A stretch of DNA of 64,000 nucleotides from Glycomyces sp. NRRL B-16210 (GCF_000719515.1 NZ_JOGR01000001.1:310001-374000), one strand, 5' to 3'; positions 15,213 through 24,396 are shown, counted from the stretch's first letter. Numbers and translations are program-made. Notes: generated by a model not told the origin, from the sequence alone.

Positions 15213-16478
15213 GTGGCGCTAGTCGTGCAGAAGTACGGCGGTTCATCGGTGGAGAATGCCGAACGCGTCAAGCGCGTGGCGGAACGGATCGTCGCCACGC
15301 GAAAGCGGGGGGACGACGTGGTCGTCGTCGTCTCCGCCATGGGCGACACCACCGATGAACTGCTCGACATGGCCGCCAAGGTCTCGCCGGTGCCCGAGCC
15401 GCGCGAACTCGACATGCTCCTGACCGCCGGCGAGCGCATCTCGATGTCGCTGCTGGCCATGGCCATAAACGACCTCGGCTTCCAGGCCCGGTCGTTCACC
15501 GGCTCGCAGGCCGGGATGCTCACCACCGCCGTCCACGGCGGGGCCCGCATCATCGACGTCACGCCCGGCCGCATCCGCGCCGCCCTCGACGAGGGGTACA
15601 TCACCATCGTCGCCGGCTTCCAGGGCGTCAGCCCCGACACCAAGGACATCACCACGCTCGGGCGGGGCGGGTCGGACATGACCGCCGTGGCGCTCGCGGC
15701 CGCGCTCGAAGCGGACGTGTGCGAGATCTACTCCGACGTCGACGGCGTCTTCAGCGCCGACCCCCGGATCGTGCCGAACGCGAAGAAGCTCGACGCGATC
15801 ACCTTCGAGGAGATGCTGGAGATGGCCGCCTCGGGCGCCAAGATCCTGTACCTGCGCAGCGTGGAGTACGCCCGCCGATACGGCATCCCGCTGCACGTCC
15901 GCTCGTCGTACTCGAACAAGACCGGCACCATCGTGTCGGGTTACATGGAGGAGCTGCCCGTGGAGCAAGCACTCATCAGCGGCGTCGCGCACGACCGCTC
16001 CGAAGCGAAGATCACCGTCACGCGCGTGCCCGACAAGCCCGGCGCCGCCGCTTCGATCTTCCAGGTGATCGCCGACGCCGAGGTCGACATCGACATGATC
16101 GTGCAGAACGTGTCGACCGCCGGGAACGGCCACACCGACATCTCCTTCACCCTCCCCAAGGAGGCCGGGCCGAAGGCCACCGGAGAGCTCAAGCGCCACC
16201 AGGACGCGATCGGGTTCGAGAAGCTCATCTACGACGAGCACATCGGCAAGATCTCCCTGGTCGGGGCCGGGATGCGCTCGCACCCGGGCGTGACGGCGAA
16301 CTTCTGCCAGGCGCTGGCCGACGCCGGCGTCAACATCGAGATCATCTCGACCTCGGAGATCCGCATCTCCGTGGTCTGCCGCGACACCGACCTGGACGCG
16401 GCGGTGCGGGCCGTGCACGACAAGTTCGAGCTCGGCGGCGAAGAGGCGGCCGTGGTCTACGCCGGGACGGGGCGATAG
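15213..16478 (+). CDS. lysC: Aspartate kinase, alpha subunit
   Basis: 421 residues. Phosphorylates aspartate, the entry step to lysine, threonine, methionine and diaminopimelate. The kinase domain opens with VVQKYGGSSV and includes TLGRGGSDMTAVALA; two ACT domains follow from about residue 250 and carry feedback control by lysine and threonine in this family. The GTG at 15213 has GAGGTGGAAG upstream and gives the 421-residue length known for corynebacterial LysC. An internal start supplies the beta subunit. asd follows after 2 nt, so the two are co-transcribed. Confidence 0.96.
   Translation: MALVVQKYGGSSVENAERVKRVAERIVATRKRGDDVVVVVSAMGDTTDELLDMAAKVSPVPEPRELDMLLTAGERISMSLLAMAINDLGFQARSFTGSQAGMLTTAVHGGARIIDVTPGRIRAALDEGYITIVAGFQGVSPDTKDITTLGRGGSDMTAVALAAALEADVCEIYSDVDGVFSADPRIVPNAKKLDAITFEEMLEMAASGAKILYLRSVEYARRYGIPLHVRSSYSNKTGTIVSGYMEELPVEQALISGVAHDRSEAKITVTRVPDKPGAAASIFQVIADAEVDIDMIVQNVSTAGNGHTDISFTLPKEAGPKATGELKRHQDAIGFEKLIYDEHIGKISLVGAGMRSHPGVTANFCQALADAGVNIEIISTSEIRISVVCRDTDLDAAVRAVHDKFELGGEEAAVVYAGTGR
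15960..16478 (+). CDS. lysC: Aspartate kinase, beta subunit (internal start)
   Basis: An in-frame GTG within lysC is preceded by a perfect GGAGGAG (15947-15953) with 6-nt spacing. It would give 172 residues containing both ACT domains (starting V-E-Q-A-L-I-S-G-V). Actinobacterial LysC is known to be an alpha2-beta2 enzyme whose beta subunit arises from such an internal start, and 421 plus 172 residues are the sizes reported for Corynebacterium glutamicum. The strong Shine-Dalgarno inside a coding sequence supports real use here. Confidence 0.75.
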   Translation: MEQALISGVAHDRSEAKITVTRVPDKPGAAASIFQVIADAEVDIDMIVQNVSTAGNGHTDISFTLPKEAGPKATGELKRHQDAIGFEKLIYDEHIGKISLVGAGMRSHPGVTANFCQALADAGVNIEIISTSEIRISVVCRDTDLDAAVRAVHDKFELGGEEAAVVYAGTGR

Positions 16479-16480
16479 GC

Positions 16481-17545
16481 ATGGGACGCAAGCTCAACGT
16501 CGCGATCGTCGGCGCCACCGGCGTCGTCGGGTCGATCATGCGCCGGCTCATCGCCGCCGAGCGCGGCAACTGGGGCGAGGTGCGGCTCGTCGCCTCGGCG
16601 CGGTCGGCCGGCAAGCGCCTCGAGGTCGGCGACGAGGTGATCACCGTGCGGGCGCTCGACGCCGACGTGTTCGACGGGATCGACATCGCCCACTTCGACC
16701 TGCCCGACGAGGTCAGCGCCGAGTGGGTGCCGGTCGCCGCGGCCAAGGGCGTGGTCGTGATCGACAAGTCCGGGCACTTCCGCATGGACCCCGAGGTGCC
16801 GCTGGTGTGCCGCGAGGCCAACCCCGAGGCGGCCCTGGTGCGGCCCAAGGGGATCATCGCGAACGCCAACTGCACCACCCTCGCGCTCATCCCGACCCTC
16901 GCGGCCCTGAACGCGCACTTCGGGCTCCAGTCGATGTCGGTGGCCTCCTACCAGGCCGCGTCCGGCTCGGGCAAGGAAGGCCTGGAGGCGCTGTACGCGC
17001 AGTCGCAGAAGATCGCCGGGGTCGACCGGATCGGCACCGAGGACGGCGACGTGCGCGCGGTCCTCGGCGAGGAGTTCCACGCCCCGTTCGGCGCGCCGCT
17101 CGCGTTCAACGTCGTCCCGAAGGTCGGCGGCTGGAAAGAGGACGGCTGGACCTCCGAGGAGCTGAAGGTCCGCAACGAGTCGCGCAAGATCCTCGGCCTG
17201 CCCGACCTGAAGGTGGCCTCGACCTGCGTGCGCGTGCCCGTCGCGGTGGGCCACTCGCAGGTGGTGCACGCGACCTTCGCGAACGAGGTGACCGTCGCCG
17301 AGGCGCACCGGGTCCTCGGCGCGGCCGACGGCGTGGAGCTCGTGGACGACCCCGAGAACATGGTCTTCCCGATGCCGATCGACTCGGTCGGCAAGGGCGG
17401 CACCCAGGTCGGGCGCATCCGCCAGTCGATCGACTTCCCGAACTCGCTGGAGTTCTTCGTCGTGGCCGACAACCTCATGAAGGGCGCGGCCCTCAACTCG
17501 ATCGAGACCGCCGACCTCGTACGCCGAGAACTCGAAGCGGCCTAG
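16481..17545 (+). CDS. asd: Aspartate-semialdehyde dehydrogenase
   Basis: 354 residues. Reduces aspartyl phosphate with NADPH to aspartate semialdehyde, directly after LysC in the pathway. GATGVVGSIMRRL is the NADP-binding loop; the catalytic cysteine is in NANCTTLALIP; GHSQVVHATF holds the substrate-side His. SYQAASGSGKEG matches the family's conserved S-Y-Q-A-x-S-G segment. The ATG lies 2 nt past the lysC stop. A strong hairpin ends the operon. Confidence 0.97.
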   Translation: MGRKLNVAIVGATGVVGSIMRRLIAAERGNWGEVRLVASARSAGKRLEVGDEVITVRALDADVFDGIDIAHFDLPDEVSAEWVPVAAAKGVVVIDKSGHFRMDPEVPLVCREANPEAALVRPKGIIANANCTTLALIPTLAALNAHFGLQSMSVASYQAASGSGKEGLEALYAQSQKIAGVDRIGTEDGDVRAVLGEEFHAPFGAPLAFNVVPKVGGWKEDGWTSEELKVRNESRKILGLPDLKVASTCVRVPVAVGHSQVVHATFANEVTVAEAHRVLGAADGVELVDDPENMVFPMPIDSVGKGGTQVGRIRQSIDFPNSLEFFVVADNLMKGAALNSIETADLVRRELEAA

Positions 17546-17576
17546 ACCGCACCGACACAGACGGCACTGACGCAGA

Positions 17577-17602
17577 CGGCCCGCGGCGAAAGCCGCGGGC
17601 CG
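17577..17602. terminator. Bidirectional terminator between asd and the ABC-2 operon
   Basis: An 11-bp perfect stem, CGGCCCGCGGC (17577-17587) and GCCGCGGGCCG (17592-17602), closed by a GAAA tetraloop. It separates two convergent genes and can serve both. Confidence 0.8.
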
Positions 17603-17616
17603 CTCCGTTCCCAGGT

Positions 17617-18405
17617 TTACGCGTCGCGCTTCTTGAAGAGGATCCAGGCTCCCGCGATGATGGCCGCCGCGAAGACCGCGAACACCCCGCCCGAACCCCA
17701 GCGCCCGAAGTAGTCGAAGTCCGGCATCCCCATGCCCGACATCTCCGACAGGTCGAACGCCATCAGCCGCGCCCCCGACGAGAACGGCAGGAACTTGACC
17801 ACCGGCACCAGCCAGTCCAACGCCGGCAGGAACGACAACCCGAAGATCAGGTTCTCGATGACCAACGGCGCCAGGAAGATCACGACCAGCGCCGAAGGCA
17901 CGCCCCGGAACAGCAGCCCCAGGCCCAGACCCACCAGCGTGTAGACCAGCGTGTAGGCCACATACCCCAGCAGCGCCGCGCGCAGCGGATCCTCGAACAG
18001 GCCCGGCAGCTCGCCCCAGAAGACCAGGACCGCCAAAGCGTTGAGCGCCAGGGAAACGAACGTCACCACCACCGTCACACCGGAGACGACCAGCAGCTTC
18101 GCCAACACCAGCCGCGAACGCTGCGGCAGCGCCGTCAGCGTCGGCTGGATCGTCCCGTGCCGGTACTCGTGGCCCGTCGCGAAGATCCCGACGATCGCCA
18201 TGAACACCGCCAGGAACGGGATCCCGAACGCAGCCCCGCCGTTCAGCATGATGGCCAGGGCCTCGGGGATCATCTCCTCGTCGCCGACGGCGAACCCGGC
18301 GATCACCGGGATCGCCAGCGCGGCCAGCACACCGAGACCGATGAGCCAGTAGGTCGAACGCAGCGTCGTCAGCCGCGTCCACTCGTATCGCAGAGCATCA
18401 AGCAT
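17617..18405 (-). CDS. ABC-2 type transporter permease
   Basis: 262 residues with six likely membrane segments (for example WLIGLGVLAALAIPVIAGFA, VVSGVTVVVTFVSLALNALAVL, VFAVFAAAIIAGAWILF). The N-terminal DALRYEWTRLTTLRSTYW is a typical cytoplasmic coupling start of actinobacterial ABC-2 permeases. GHEYRHGTIQPTL is the family's conserved G-x-E-x-x-x-G-T motif. The ATG at 18405 overlaps the ATPase gene by 8 nt, so the two are translationally coupled and form one exporter. Substrate unknown; such pairs often export lantibiotics or other drugs. Confidence 0.88.
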   Translation of the reverse strand: MLDALRYEWTRLTTLRSTYWLIGLGVLAALAIPVIAGFAVGDEEMIPEALAIMLNGGAAFGIPFLAVFMAIVGIFATGHEYRHGTIQPTLTALPQRSRLVLAKLLVVSGVTVVVTFVSLALNALAVLVFWGELPGLFEDPLRAALLGYVAYTLVYTLVGLGLGLLFRGVPSALVVIFLAPLVIENLIFGLSFLPALDWLVPVVKFLPFSSGARLMAFDLSEMSGMGMPDFDYFGRWGSGGVFAVFAAAIIAGAWILFKKRDA

Positions 18406-19348
18406 GGTCGGCACCGTCGGTCTTCTCGGTCGCAGGGGCGGCGGGCGGCTCGGCCGCGACGAACTCCTCCGAGGAGCCCGTGGCCGACATGAACGCCTCT
18501 TCGAGCGAGGCGCTGCGGGTGGACAGCTCGGACAGCTCGACGCCCTCGGTGAACGCCAGGTGCCCCACCGCGCCGATCTCCAGGCCGGAGACGACCAGTT
18601 CGCCCTCCGCACCCTTCGTGACCTCGGCCCCGGCCGTCTCCAGCGCCGGGACGAACCCCTCGGCGGTGGGACTGCGGACGATCACCGTGGACTGCGTGAA
18701 CTCGCGGACGAACCGGTCCACGTCCCCGTTGAAGATCATCTTGCCGCGGCCCACGACCACCAGTTCGTCGGACATGAGCTGCATCTCCGACAGGAGGTGG
18801 CTGGAGACGAAGATCGTGCGGCCCTCGGCGGCCAGGTGCTTGAGCATGTCCCGCATCCAGTGGATGCCGTGCGGGTCGAGACCGTTCGTGGGCTCGTCGA
18901 GCAGGAGGATCCGCGGGTCGCCCAGGAGCGCCTGGGCGAGGCCGAGGCGCTGGGCCATGCCCAGCGAGTAGCCCTTCGGCTTCTTCTTCTTGACCGTGCC
19001 GAGGCCGACGAGCTCCATGACCTCGTCGACGCGCTTGTCGGTGACGCCGTTGGCGCTGGCGAGCATCCGCAGGTGGTTGCGGGCGCTGCGGGTGGGGTGG
19101 AAGGGCTTGGCCTCCAGGAGGGTCCCTACCTTGTCCATGGGCCGGCGCAGGTCGGTGAACTTCGCCCCGTCGAAGAGGGTCTCGCCCTCGCCGTGGTCGA
19201 GACCGAGCATGAGGCGCATGGTGGTGGACTTCCCGGACCCGTTGGGTCCGAGGAATCCGGTGACGACGCCTGGCCTGACGTCGAAGGTGAGTCGGTCTAC
19301 GGCCACCGTCTTGCGGTAGCGCTTGTATAGACCCTTCGCGGTGATCAA
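18398..19348 (-). CDS. ABC transporter ATPase (ABC-2 exporter)
   Basis: 316 residues from a TTG at 19348, chosen because GGAG lies 5 nt upstream and the ABC domain starts at once. Walker A GPNGSGKSTT; signature YSLGMAQRLGLAQAL, where SLGMAQ replaces the usual LSGGQ, as is common in DrrA/CcmA-type exporters; Walker B LLLDEPTNGLD; switch His in FVSSHLLSE. The C-terminal third is the accessory domain of this group, ending in a Pro/Ala-rich tail. Partner of the overlapping downstream permease. Confidence 0.92.
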   Translation of the reverse strand: MITAKGLYKRYRKTVAVDRLTFDVRPGVVTGFLGPNGSGKSTTMRLMLGLDHGEGETLFDGAKFTDLRRPMDKVGTLLEAKPFHPTRSARNHLRMLASANGVTDKRVDEVMELVGLGTVKKKKPKGYSLGMAQRLGLAQALLGDPRILLLDEPTNGLDPHGIHWMRDMLKHLAAEGRTIFVSSHLLSEMQLMSDELVVVGRGKMIFNGDVDRFVREFTQSTVIVRSPTAEGFVPALETAGAEVTKGAEGELVVSGLEIGAVGHLAFTEGVELSELSTRSASLEEAFMSATGSSEEFVAAEPPAAPATEKTDGADHA

Positions 19349-19472
19349 GGGGGCTCCAAAGGTTGCTGTCGCGGGTCTGTATGTCAGCGCCAGTCTATGG
19401 ATCGCGGCGCGTCCGCACATGGGCGCGCCGACCGATTCGGCCCTCCTCCTCAGGGAGGAGGCGCGGCCGGGG

Positions 19473-19495
19473 GCGGTACCGCGGTACTACCGCGG
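19473..19495. promoter_or_regulatory. Overlapping palindromes, possible operator
   Basis: GCGGTACCGC (19473-19482) and CCGCGGTACTACCGCGG (19479-19495, 8-bp arms around one base) overlap in the divergent region between the exporter ATPase and the LPXTG gene. A TetR-like repressor site controlling one or both is possible; no regulator gene is adjacent. Confidence 0.4.
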
Positions 19496-19621
19496 GTCGA
19501 TTCGCGCCCCGGTGTTCACACCCGGTTCACCGCGCGCTCGGGAGCGGGTCGCCTGCGGCCGTTGAACTGGGGCCGTTCCCCTCGTTCCCCCCGTTCCCCA
19601 CTGAAGGACAGGAACCGCACC

Positions 19622-21358
19622 GTGCACAAGCGCCTGCTCGTTCCCCCGCTGGCACTCGGGATCGCCGCCCTCGCGATCCCGGCCCTCCCCGCCGCGGCGC
19701 AGGACGACCCCGCTCCGACCCTGACCGTCCTCGGCACGTACGAGTCCGGCGTGTTCGCCGCCGGGGCCGCCGAGATCGTCACCTACGACCCGCTGACGCA
19801 GCGGGTGTTCACCGTCAACGCCGAAGCGGCCGTGGTGGACGTGCTCGACGTCGCCGACCCGACCGACCCGGTGAAGCTCTTCTCGATCGACACCGCGGCG
19901 GCGGTCGGCGTCGACGGCGCGGTCGCCAACTCGGTGGCCGTCCACGGCGACCTGCTCGCCGTCGCCGTCGAGGCCCCCGACAAGGTCAGCCCCGGCTGGG
20001 TCGCCCTGTTCGACACCGAGGGCGCGTTCCTCGACGAGGTCGAGGTCGGCTCGCTGCCCGACAGCCTCGCGTTCTCGCCCGGCGGCAAGTACATCGTGGT
20101 CGCCAACGAGGGGGAGCCGTCCGAGGACTACTCGGTCGACCCCGACGGGACGGTGTCGGTCATCGACGCCGACACGTTCACCGTGCGCACCGCCGACTTC
20201 GCGGCGTACGCGAGCGGCGAGCGCGACCTGCCCGAGGGCTTCCGCGTGTTCGGCCCCGACCCGTCGGACGTCGCCGCGGGGATCGAGCCGGAGTACGTCG
20301 CCATGCCCGACGACGAGACCGCTTACGTGACGCTCCAGGAGAACAACGCGATCGCGGTGGTCGACCTCGACGCCGCCGAGGTCACCGACGTCCACGCGCT
20401 CGGCACGAAGGACCACTCGGCTCCGGGCAACGAGCTCGACCCCTCCGACGAGGACGGCGCGATCAACATCGCGAACTGGCCGGTGCGGGGCCTGTACCTG
20501 CCCGACACGATCGCGACCTACGAGACCGGCGGCCAGACCTACCTCGTGACGGCCAACGAGGGCGACGTGCGCGAGTGGGGCGACTACACCGAGGAGGCGC
20601 GCGTCAAGCACCTGGAGCTGTGCGCCGACGCGTTCGGCGCCTTCGACGTGGCCGCGCTCCAGGCCGACGAGGCGCTCGGGCGGCTCAAGGTCACCTCGAC
20701 GCTCGGGCAGACCGAGGCGGGCTGCTACGACGAGCTGTACTCCTTCGGCGGCCGGTCGTTCACGATCTGGACCACCGACGGCGAGCTGGTCTTCGATTCG
20801 GGCTCGGACTTCGAGCGGCTGCTCGCGGCCGACTACGCCGAGCACTTCAACGCCGACAACGAGGGCAACGACTTCGACGACCGCTCCGACGACAAGGGCC
20901 CCGAGCCCGAGGCGGTCGAGGTCGGCCGGGTGGGCGACCGCGTCTACGCGTTCATCGGCCTGGAGCGCCAGGGCGGCGTGATGGTCTACGACGTGACCGA
21001 CCCGGCCCAGGCCGAGTTCGTGGACTACGCGAGCCGGCGAGACTTCTCGGTCGAGCCCGGTGAGGGCGACGCGGGGGACCTCGGGCCCGAGAGCATCGAG
21101 TTCGTGGCCGCCGAGGACTCGCCGACCGGGCGGGCCCTGATCGTGGTCGGCAACGAGATCTCCGGCACGACGACGCTGTACGAGGTCGCGGGCGGCGACG
21201 CGGTCCCCGGCGGCCAGGAGCCGACCGAGAGCGCGAGCGATGACGACCAGGCGCTGCCGGTGACCGGCACGGGCGCGACGGCGCTGCTCGTGGGCCTCGC
21301 GGCGGTGCTGGCCGTGGGCGGCGGGGCGCTGGTGCTCATGCGCCGCCGCACCGCTTGA
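19622..21358 (+). CDS. Sortase-anchored choice-of-anchor I propeller protein
   Basis: 578 residues. Signal peptide (HKRLLVPPLALGIAALAIPALPAAAQ), then a long beta-propeller-like domain with the hallmarks of the choice-of-anchor I family: VANEGEPSEDYSVDPDGTV, IEPEYVAMPDD, DGAINIANWPVRGLYLPD, TYLVTANEGDVREW and EAVEVGRVGDRVYAFIGLER. The C-terminus is a cell-wall sorting signal: LPVTG, a hydrophobic segment and RRR. It should therefore be covalently linked to peptidoglycan by a sortase encoded elsewhere. Family members are often called alkaline phosphatase-like, but the activity is unproven. The GTG start has AGGA upstream. Confidence 0.88.
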   Translation: MHKRLLVPPLALGIAALAIPALPAAAQDDPAPTLTVLGTYESGVFAAGAAEIVTYDPLTQRVFTVNAEAAVVDVLDVADPTDPVKLFSIDTAAAVGVDGAVANSVAVHGDLLAVAVEAPDKVSPGWVALFDTEGAFLDEVEVGSLPDSLAFSPGGKYIVVANEGEPSEDYSVDPDGTVSVIDADTFTVRTADFAAYASGERDLPEGFRVFGPDPSDVAAGIEPEYVAMPDDETAYVTLQENNAIAVVDLDAAEVTDVHALGTKDHSAPGNELDPSDEDGAINIANWPVRGLYLPDTIATYETGGQTYLVTANEGDVREWGDYTEEARVKHLELCADAFGAFDVAALQADEALGRLKVTSTLGQTEAGCYDELYSFGGRSFTIWTTDGELVFDSGSDFERLLAADYAEHFNADNEGNDFDDRSDDKGPEPEAVEVGRVGDRVYAFIGLERQGGVMVYDVTDPAQAEFVDYASRRDFSVEPGEGDAGDLGPESIEFVAAEDSPTGRALIVVGNEISGTTTLYEVAGGDAVPGGQEPTESASDDDQALPVTGTGATALLVGLAAVLAVGGGALVLMRRRTA

Positions 21359-21389
21359 TCGCAGCCGAGCCGGACCGTTCGACGGCAAG

Positions 21390-21450
21390 GGGGCGGCGGC
21401 CCACACCGCCGCCCCGAAACCGGCCGCGGCGCCCGAAGGGCGCCGCGGCC
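21390..21450 (+). terminator. Tandem terminator hairpins after the LPXTG gene
   Basis: Two consecutive perfect hairpins: GGGGCGGCGG/CCGCCGCCCC (21390-21399 with 21406-21415) and GGCCGCGGCGCCC/GGGCGCCGCGGCC (21422-21434 with 21438-21450, loop GAA). They lie 31 nt past the stop codon. Confidence 0.78.
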
Positions 21451-21790
21451 TCGCCTTGCCCAGAACCGGGGAGGTTTCGCGGGCAGGGGCGAGGGACCCG
21501 ATGGCCGCAGTCCGGGCCCCCGATACGAGGGTGCCCGAGGGGTACGACATTTCGGCCGGATGCGCCGTTCGAAAATCCGCACCGCCTGAAAACCTGCCCG
21601 AGAATCGCGCTCCCCGAACCTCCGCGACGGCCCGATCTCCCAGCACCGGCCGCGCATCCGGGCGCCTCGCCGAACACTCCCGTTGCGCGGGTCCACTGCC
21701 GGTGCGGCAGGTTCGCGTGGGGCGTTCGCCTTCCCGCGCCCTCGCCGCGACATGCGGGGCGTGGCGGCCGAGGCGGGTGGCCTGGTTGTT
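21451..21790. other. Intergenic region upstream of cysS, no gene seen
   Basis: About 340 nt with no credible reading frame. The only signal I can support is the -10 box directly before cysS. Confidence 0.4.
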
Positions 21791-21796
21791 TAGACT
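21791..21796 (+). promoter_or_regulatory. -10 box (TAGACT) for leaderless cysS mRNA
   Basis: TAGACT ends 6 nt before the GTG at 21803, with TGACGG between, leaving no room for a ribosome binding site. Confidence 0.6.
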
Positions 21797-21802
21797 TGAC
21801 GG

Positions 21803-23200
21803 GTGAGCCTGCGACTGTACGACACCGGCACCCGATCCGTTCGCGACTTCCAGCCCCGGAAGCCCGGCCAAGTCGGCGTCTACCTGTGCGGCCTCACCGT
21901 CCAGGGCCCCCCGCACATCGGGCACCTGCGCTCGGGCGTCTCCTACGACGTGCTCATCCGCTGGCTGCGCCGCACCGGCTACGACGTCACCTACGTGCGC
22001 AACGTCACCGACATCGACGACAAGATCCTCGTCCGCGGCGAGGAGCAGTCCCGCCCCTGGTGGTCCATCGCCTACGAGAACGAGCGCGTCCTCGCCGCCG
22101 GCTACGCCGCCCTCGGCGTCCTCGCCCCCTCCTACGAGCCCCGCGCGACCGGCCACATCACCCAGATGACCGACCTCATCGCCGACCTCGTCGAGCGCGG
22201 CCACGCCTACGTCACCCCCGCCGGCGACGTGTGGTTCGACGTCTCCTCCTGGCCCGCCTACGGCGAGCTCTCGCACCGCCGCCCCGAGGACATGCTCTCC
22301 AGCCCCGACGCCGGCTCCAAGCGCGACTCGCGCGACTTCGGGCTCTGGAAGGCCCACAAGCCCGGCGAGCCCGCCGACGCCTCCTGGACTTCCCCGTGGG
22401 GCCCCGGCCGCCCCGGCTGGCACATCGAGTGCTCAGCGATGGCCCGCCGCTACCTCGGCGACGCCTTCGACATCCACGGCGGCGGCACCGACATCATGTT
22501 CCCCCACCACGAGAACGAGCTCGCCCAGTCCCGCGCCGCCGGGCTCGGCTTCGCGAACTTCTGGGTGCACAACGGGATGCTCAACCTCTCGGGCACCAAG
22601 ATGAGCAAGTCCCTCGGCAACACCCTCAGCGTCGAGGCCCTCGGCGAGAAGGGCTTCCGGCCCGTCGACATCCGCTACTACCTCACCAGCGCCCAGTACC
22701 GCTCCGCCGTCGACTTCTCCGAGACCGCCCTCGGCGAGGCCCAGGCCGCCTGGGACCGCCTCAACAACTTCGTACACCGTACGGCCGAATCGCTCGGCGC
22801 CGAGACCACCATCGGCGGCGCCCTGTCCCCCGAGTTCACCGCCGCGATGGACGACGACCTCAACACGCCCGCGGCCGTCGCGGTGATCCACGACGCCGCC
22901 CGCGAGGGCAACGCCGCGCTCGACGCCGGTGACGACGCCGCCGCGGCCCGCTCCGGGGCCGGCGTCCGAGCTATGCTCGACCAGCTCGGCCTCGACCCGC
23001 TCGACCCGCACTGGGACGACCCGGGTGACGCGAAGCTCAGCGGCGCCGTGGACGCGCTGGTGAAGCTCGCGCTCGAACAGCGCGCCGAGGCCAGGGCCCG
23101 CAAGGACTACGCGGCTGCCGACCGCATCCGCGACGAGCTCGCGCACGCCGGCATCACCGTCAAGGACACCCCTCGCGGTCCTGTGTGGACTGTGGACTAG
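21803..23200 (+). CDS. cysS: Cysteinyl-tRNA synthetase
   Basis: 465 residues. Class I synthetase charging tRNA-Cys. The start LRLYDTGTRSVRDF and VYLCGLTVQGPPHIGHLRSG hold a zinc Cys and the HIGH motif; further zinc ligands are in HIECSAMARRYLG and FPHHENELAQ; the KMSKS motif is in GTKMSKSLGNT. The C-terminal DALR-like helical part and the final ARKDYAAADRIRDELAHAGITVKDTPRGPVW are typical of CysRS and distinguish it from the shorter mycothiol ligase MshC. rlmB follows after 136 nt, an arrangement common in actinobacteria. Confidence 0.97.
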   Translation: MSLRLYDTGTRSVRDFQPRKPGQVGVYLCGLTVQGPPHIGHLRSGVSYDVLIRWLRRTGYDVTYVRNVTDIDDKILVRGEEQSRPWWSIAYENERVLAAGYAALGVLAPSYEPRATGHITQMTDLIADLVERGHAYVTPAGDVWFDVSSWPAYGELSHRRPEDMLSSPDAGSKRDSRDFGLWKAHKPGEPADASWTSPWGPGRPGWHIECSAMARRYLGDAFDIHGGGTDIMFPHHENELAQSRAAGLGFANFWVHNGMLNLSGTKMSKSLGNTLSVEALGEKGFRPVDIRYYLTSAQYRSAVDFSETALGEAQAAWDRLNNFVHRTAESLGAETTIGGALSPEFTAAMDDDLNTPAAVAVIHDAAREGNAALDAGDDAAAARSGAGVRAMLDQLGLDPLDPHWDDPGDAKLSGAVDALVKLALEQRAEARARKDYAAADRIRDELAHAGITVKDTPRGPVWTVD

Positions 23201-23336
23201 GCCGAGCCCGAGCGTCCGCGGACCCGAGCGGCCCGCGGGCCGCGCGTGCGACGGGCCCGGGCGAAGCCGCCCGGCGGCCACGACCGAGCTGTCACGACCG
23301 GGCAGCGACGACCGACGACCTGGGGAACCTGAACCG

Positions 23337-24341
23337 ATGAGCACCAAGGGTGGACACCCGAACCGCCGCAAGACCTCCAAGGCCGGGCCCAAGATCGGCT
23401 CCGGCGGCGGCAAGAAGGGCCTGGCCGGCAAGGGCCGCACCCTCAAGGCCGAGGACCGCCCCTGGCACAAGCAGTACCAGGGCGACGACAAGCCCCGCAA
23501 GACCCAGTGGAAGCAGTCCAAGGAGCGCGCCAAGGCCGCCTCCGAGGGCCGCACCACCAACATCGGCAAGGCCAAGCCCCGCCGCGACACGCGCCGCTCC
23601 GACGAGGCCGAGCTCATCCTCGGCCGCAACCCCGTCCTGGAGGCCCTGCGCGCGAAGGTCCCGGCCACCGCCCTCTACGTGGCCTTCGGCACCGACCTCG
23701 ACGACCGCGTCGCCGAATCCGTGCGCCTCGCCGGCAACCGCGACCTGCCGATCAAGGAACTCGCCCGCCGCGACCTCGACCGGCGCACCAACAACGCCCT
23801 CCACCAGGGCATCGGCCTCCAGATCGAGCCGTACGAGTACGCCGACTTCGACGGCCTCCTGGAGATCAGCCGCACCTCGGGCACCGCCCCGCTCCTGGTC
23901 GCCCTCGACGGCGTCACCGACCCGCGCAACCTCGGCGCGATCATCCGCTCCACCGCCGCCTTCGGCGGCCACGGCCTCATCATCCCCTCCAAGCGCGCCG
24001 CGAGCGTCACGGCCGTGGCCTGGCGCACCTCCGCCGGAGCGGCCGCGCGCCTGCCCGTCGCGAAGGTCGTCAACCTCACCCGCACCATCCAGGCCTGCCA
24101 GCAGGCCGGGTTCATGACCGTCGCCCTCGACGGCGGCGGCGACGTGGACGTGTTCGACCTGCCCGTCGCCACCGACCCGCTGCTCATCGTCGTCGGCGAC
24201 GAGGGCAAGGGCGTCTCCCGCCTCGTCTCCGAGACCTGCGACCACCGCGTCGGCATCCCGATCGCCAGCGAGGTCGAATCGCTCAACGCCTCCGTCGCAG
24301 CCTCCATCGCGCTCGCCGAGGTCCAGCGCCAGCGTCGCTGA
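23337..24341 (+). CDS. rlmB: 23S rRNA (guanosine-2'-O)-methyltransferase RlmB
   Basis: 334 residues. SPOUT-fold SpoU/TrmH-type 2'-O-methyltransferase that modifies G2251 (E. coli numbering) of 23S rRNA. Residues 1-85 are a basic, Gly/Lys-rich extension characteristic of actinobacterial forms. ILGRNPVLEALRA starts the substrate-binding domain. SAM-knot motifs: ALDGVTDPRNLGAIIRSTAAFG, VVGDEGKGVSRLV and IPIASEVESLNASVAASIALAE. The ATG has GGGGAA about 11 nt upstream. A GC-rich palindrome (23228-23243) sits in the gap after cysS, so a separate transcript is possible. Confidence 0.93.
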   Translation: MSTKGGHPNRRKTSKAGPKIGSGGGKKGLAGKGRTLKAEDRPWHKQYQGDDKPRKTQWKQSKERAKAASEGRTTNIGKAKPRRDTRRSDEAELILGRNPVLEALRAKVPATALYVAFGTDLDDRVAESVRLAGNRDLPIKELARRDLDRRTNNALHQGIGLQIEPYEYADFDGLLEISRTSGTAPLLVALDGVTDPRNLGAIIRSTAAFGGHGLIIPSKRAASVTAVAWRTSAGAAARLPVAKVVNLTRTIQACQQAGFMTVALDGGGDVDVFDLPVATDPLLIVVGDEGKGVSRLVSETCDHRVGIPIASEVESLNASVAASIALAEVQRQRR

Positions 24342-24360
24342 GCATCGCCGCCGAAGCCGC

Positions 24361-24396
24361 GGCGCCGAAGCCCGTCCGCGGACGGGTCTCGGCGCC
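24361..24396 (+). terminator. Terminator after rlmB
   Basis: Nested inverted repeat: outer arms GGCGCCGA (24361-24368) and TCGGCGCC (24389-24396) around the self-complementary CCCGTCCGCGGACGGG (24371-24386). It begins 19 nt past the stop. Confidence 0.65.

Noticed and set aside
19487..22423. Very long minus-strand frame opposite the LPXTG gene and cysS
   Set aside because: Crosses two well-supported genes and two terminators. The Val/Gly/Asp-rich composition is typical of an antisense shadow.
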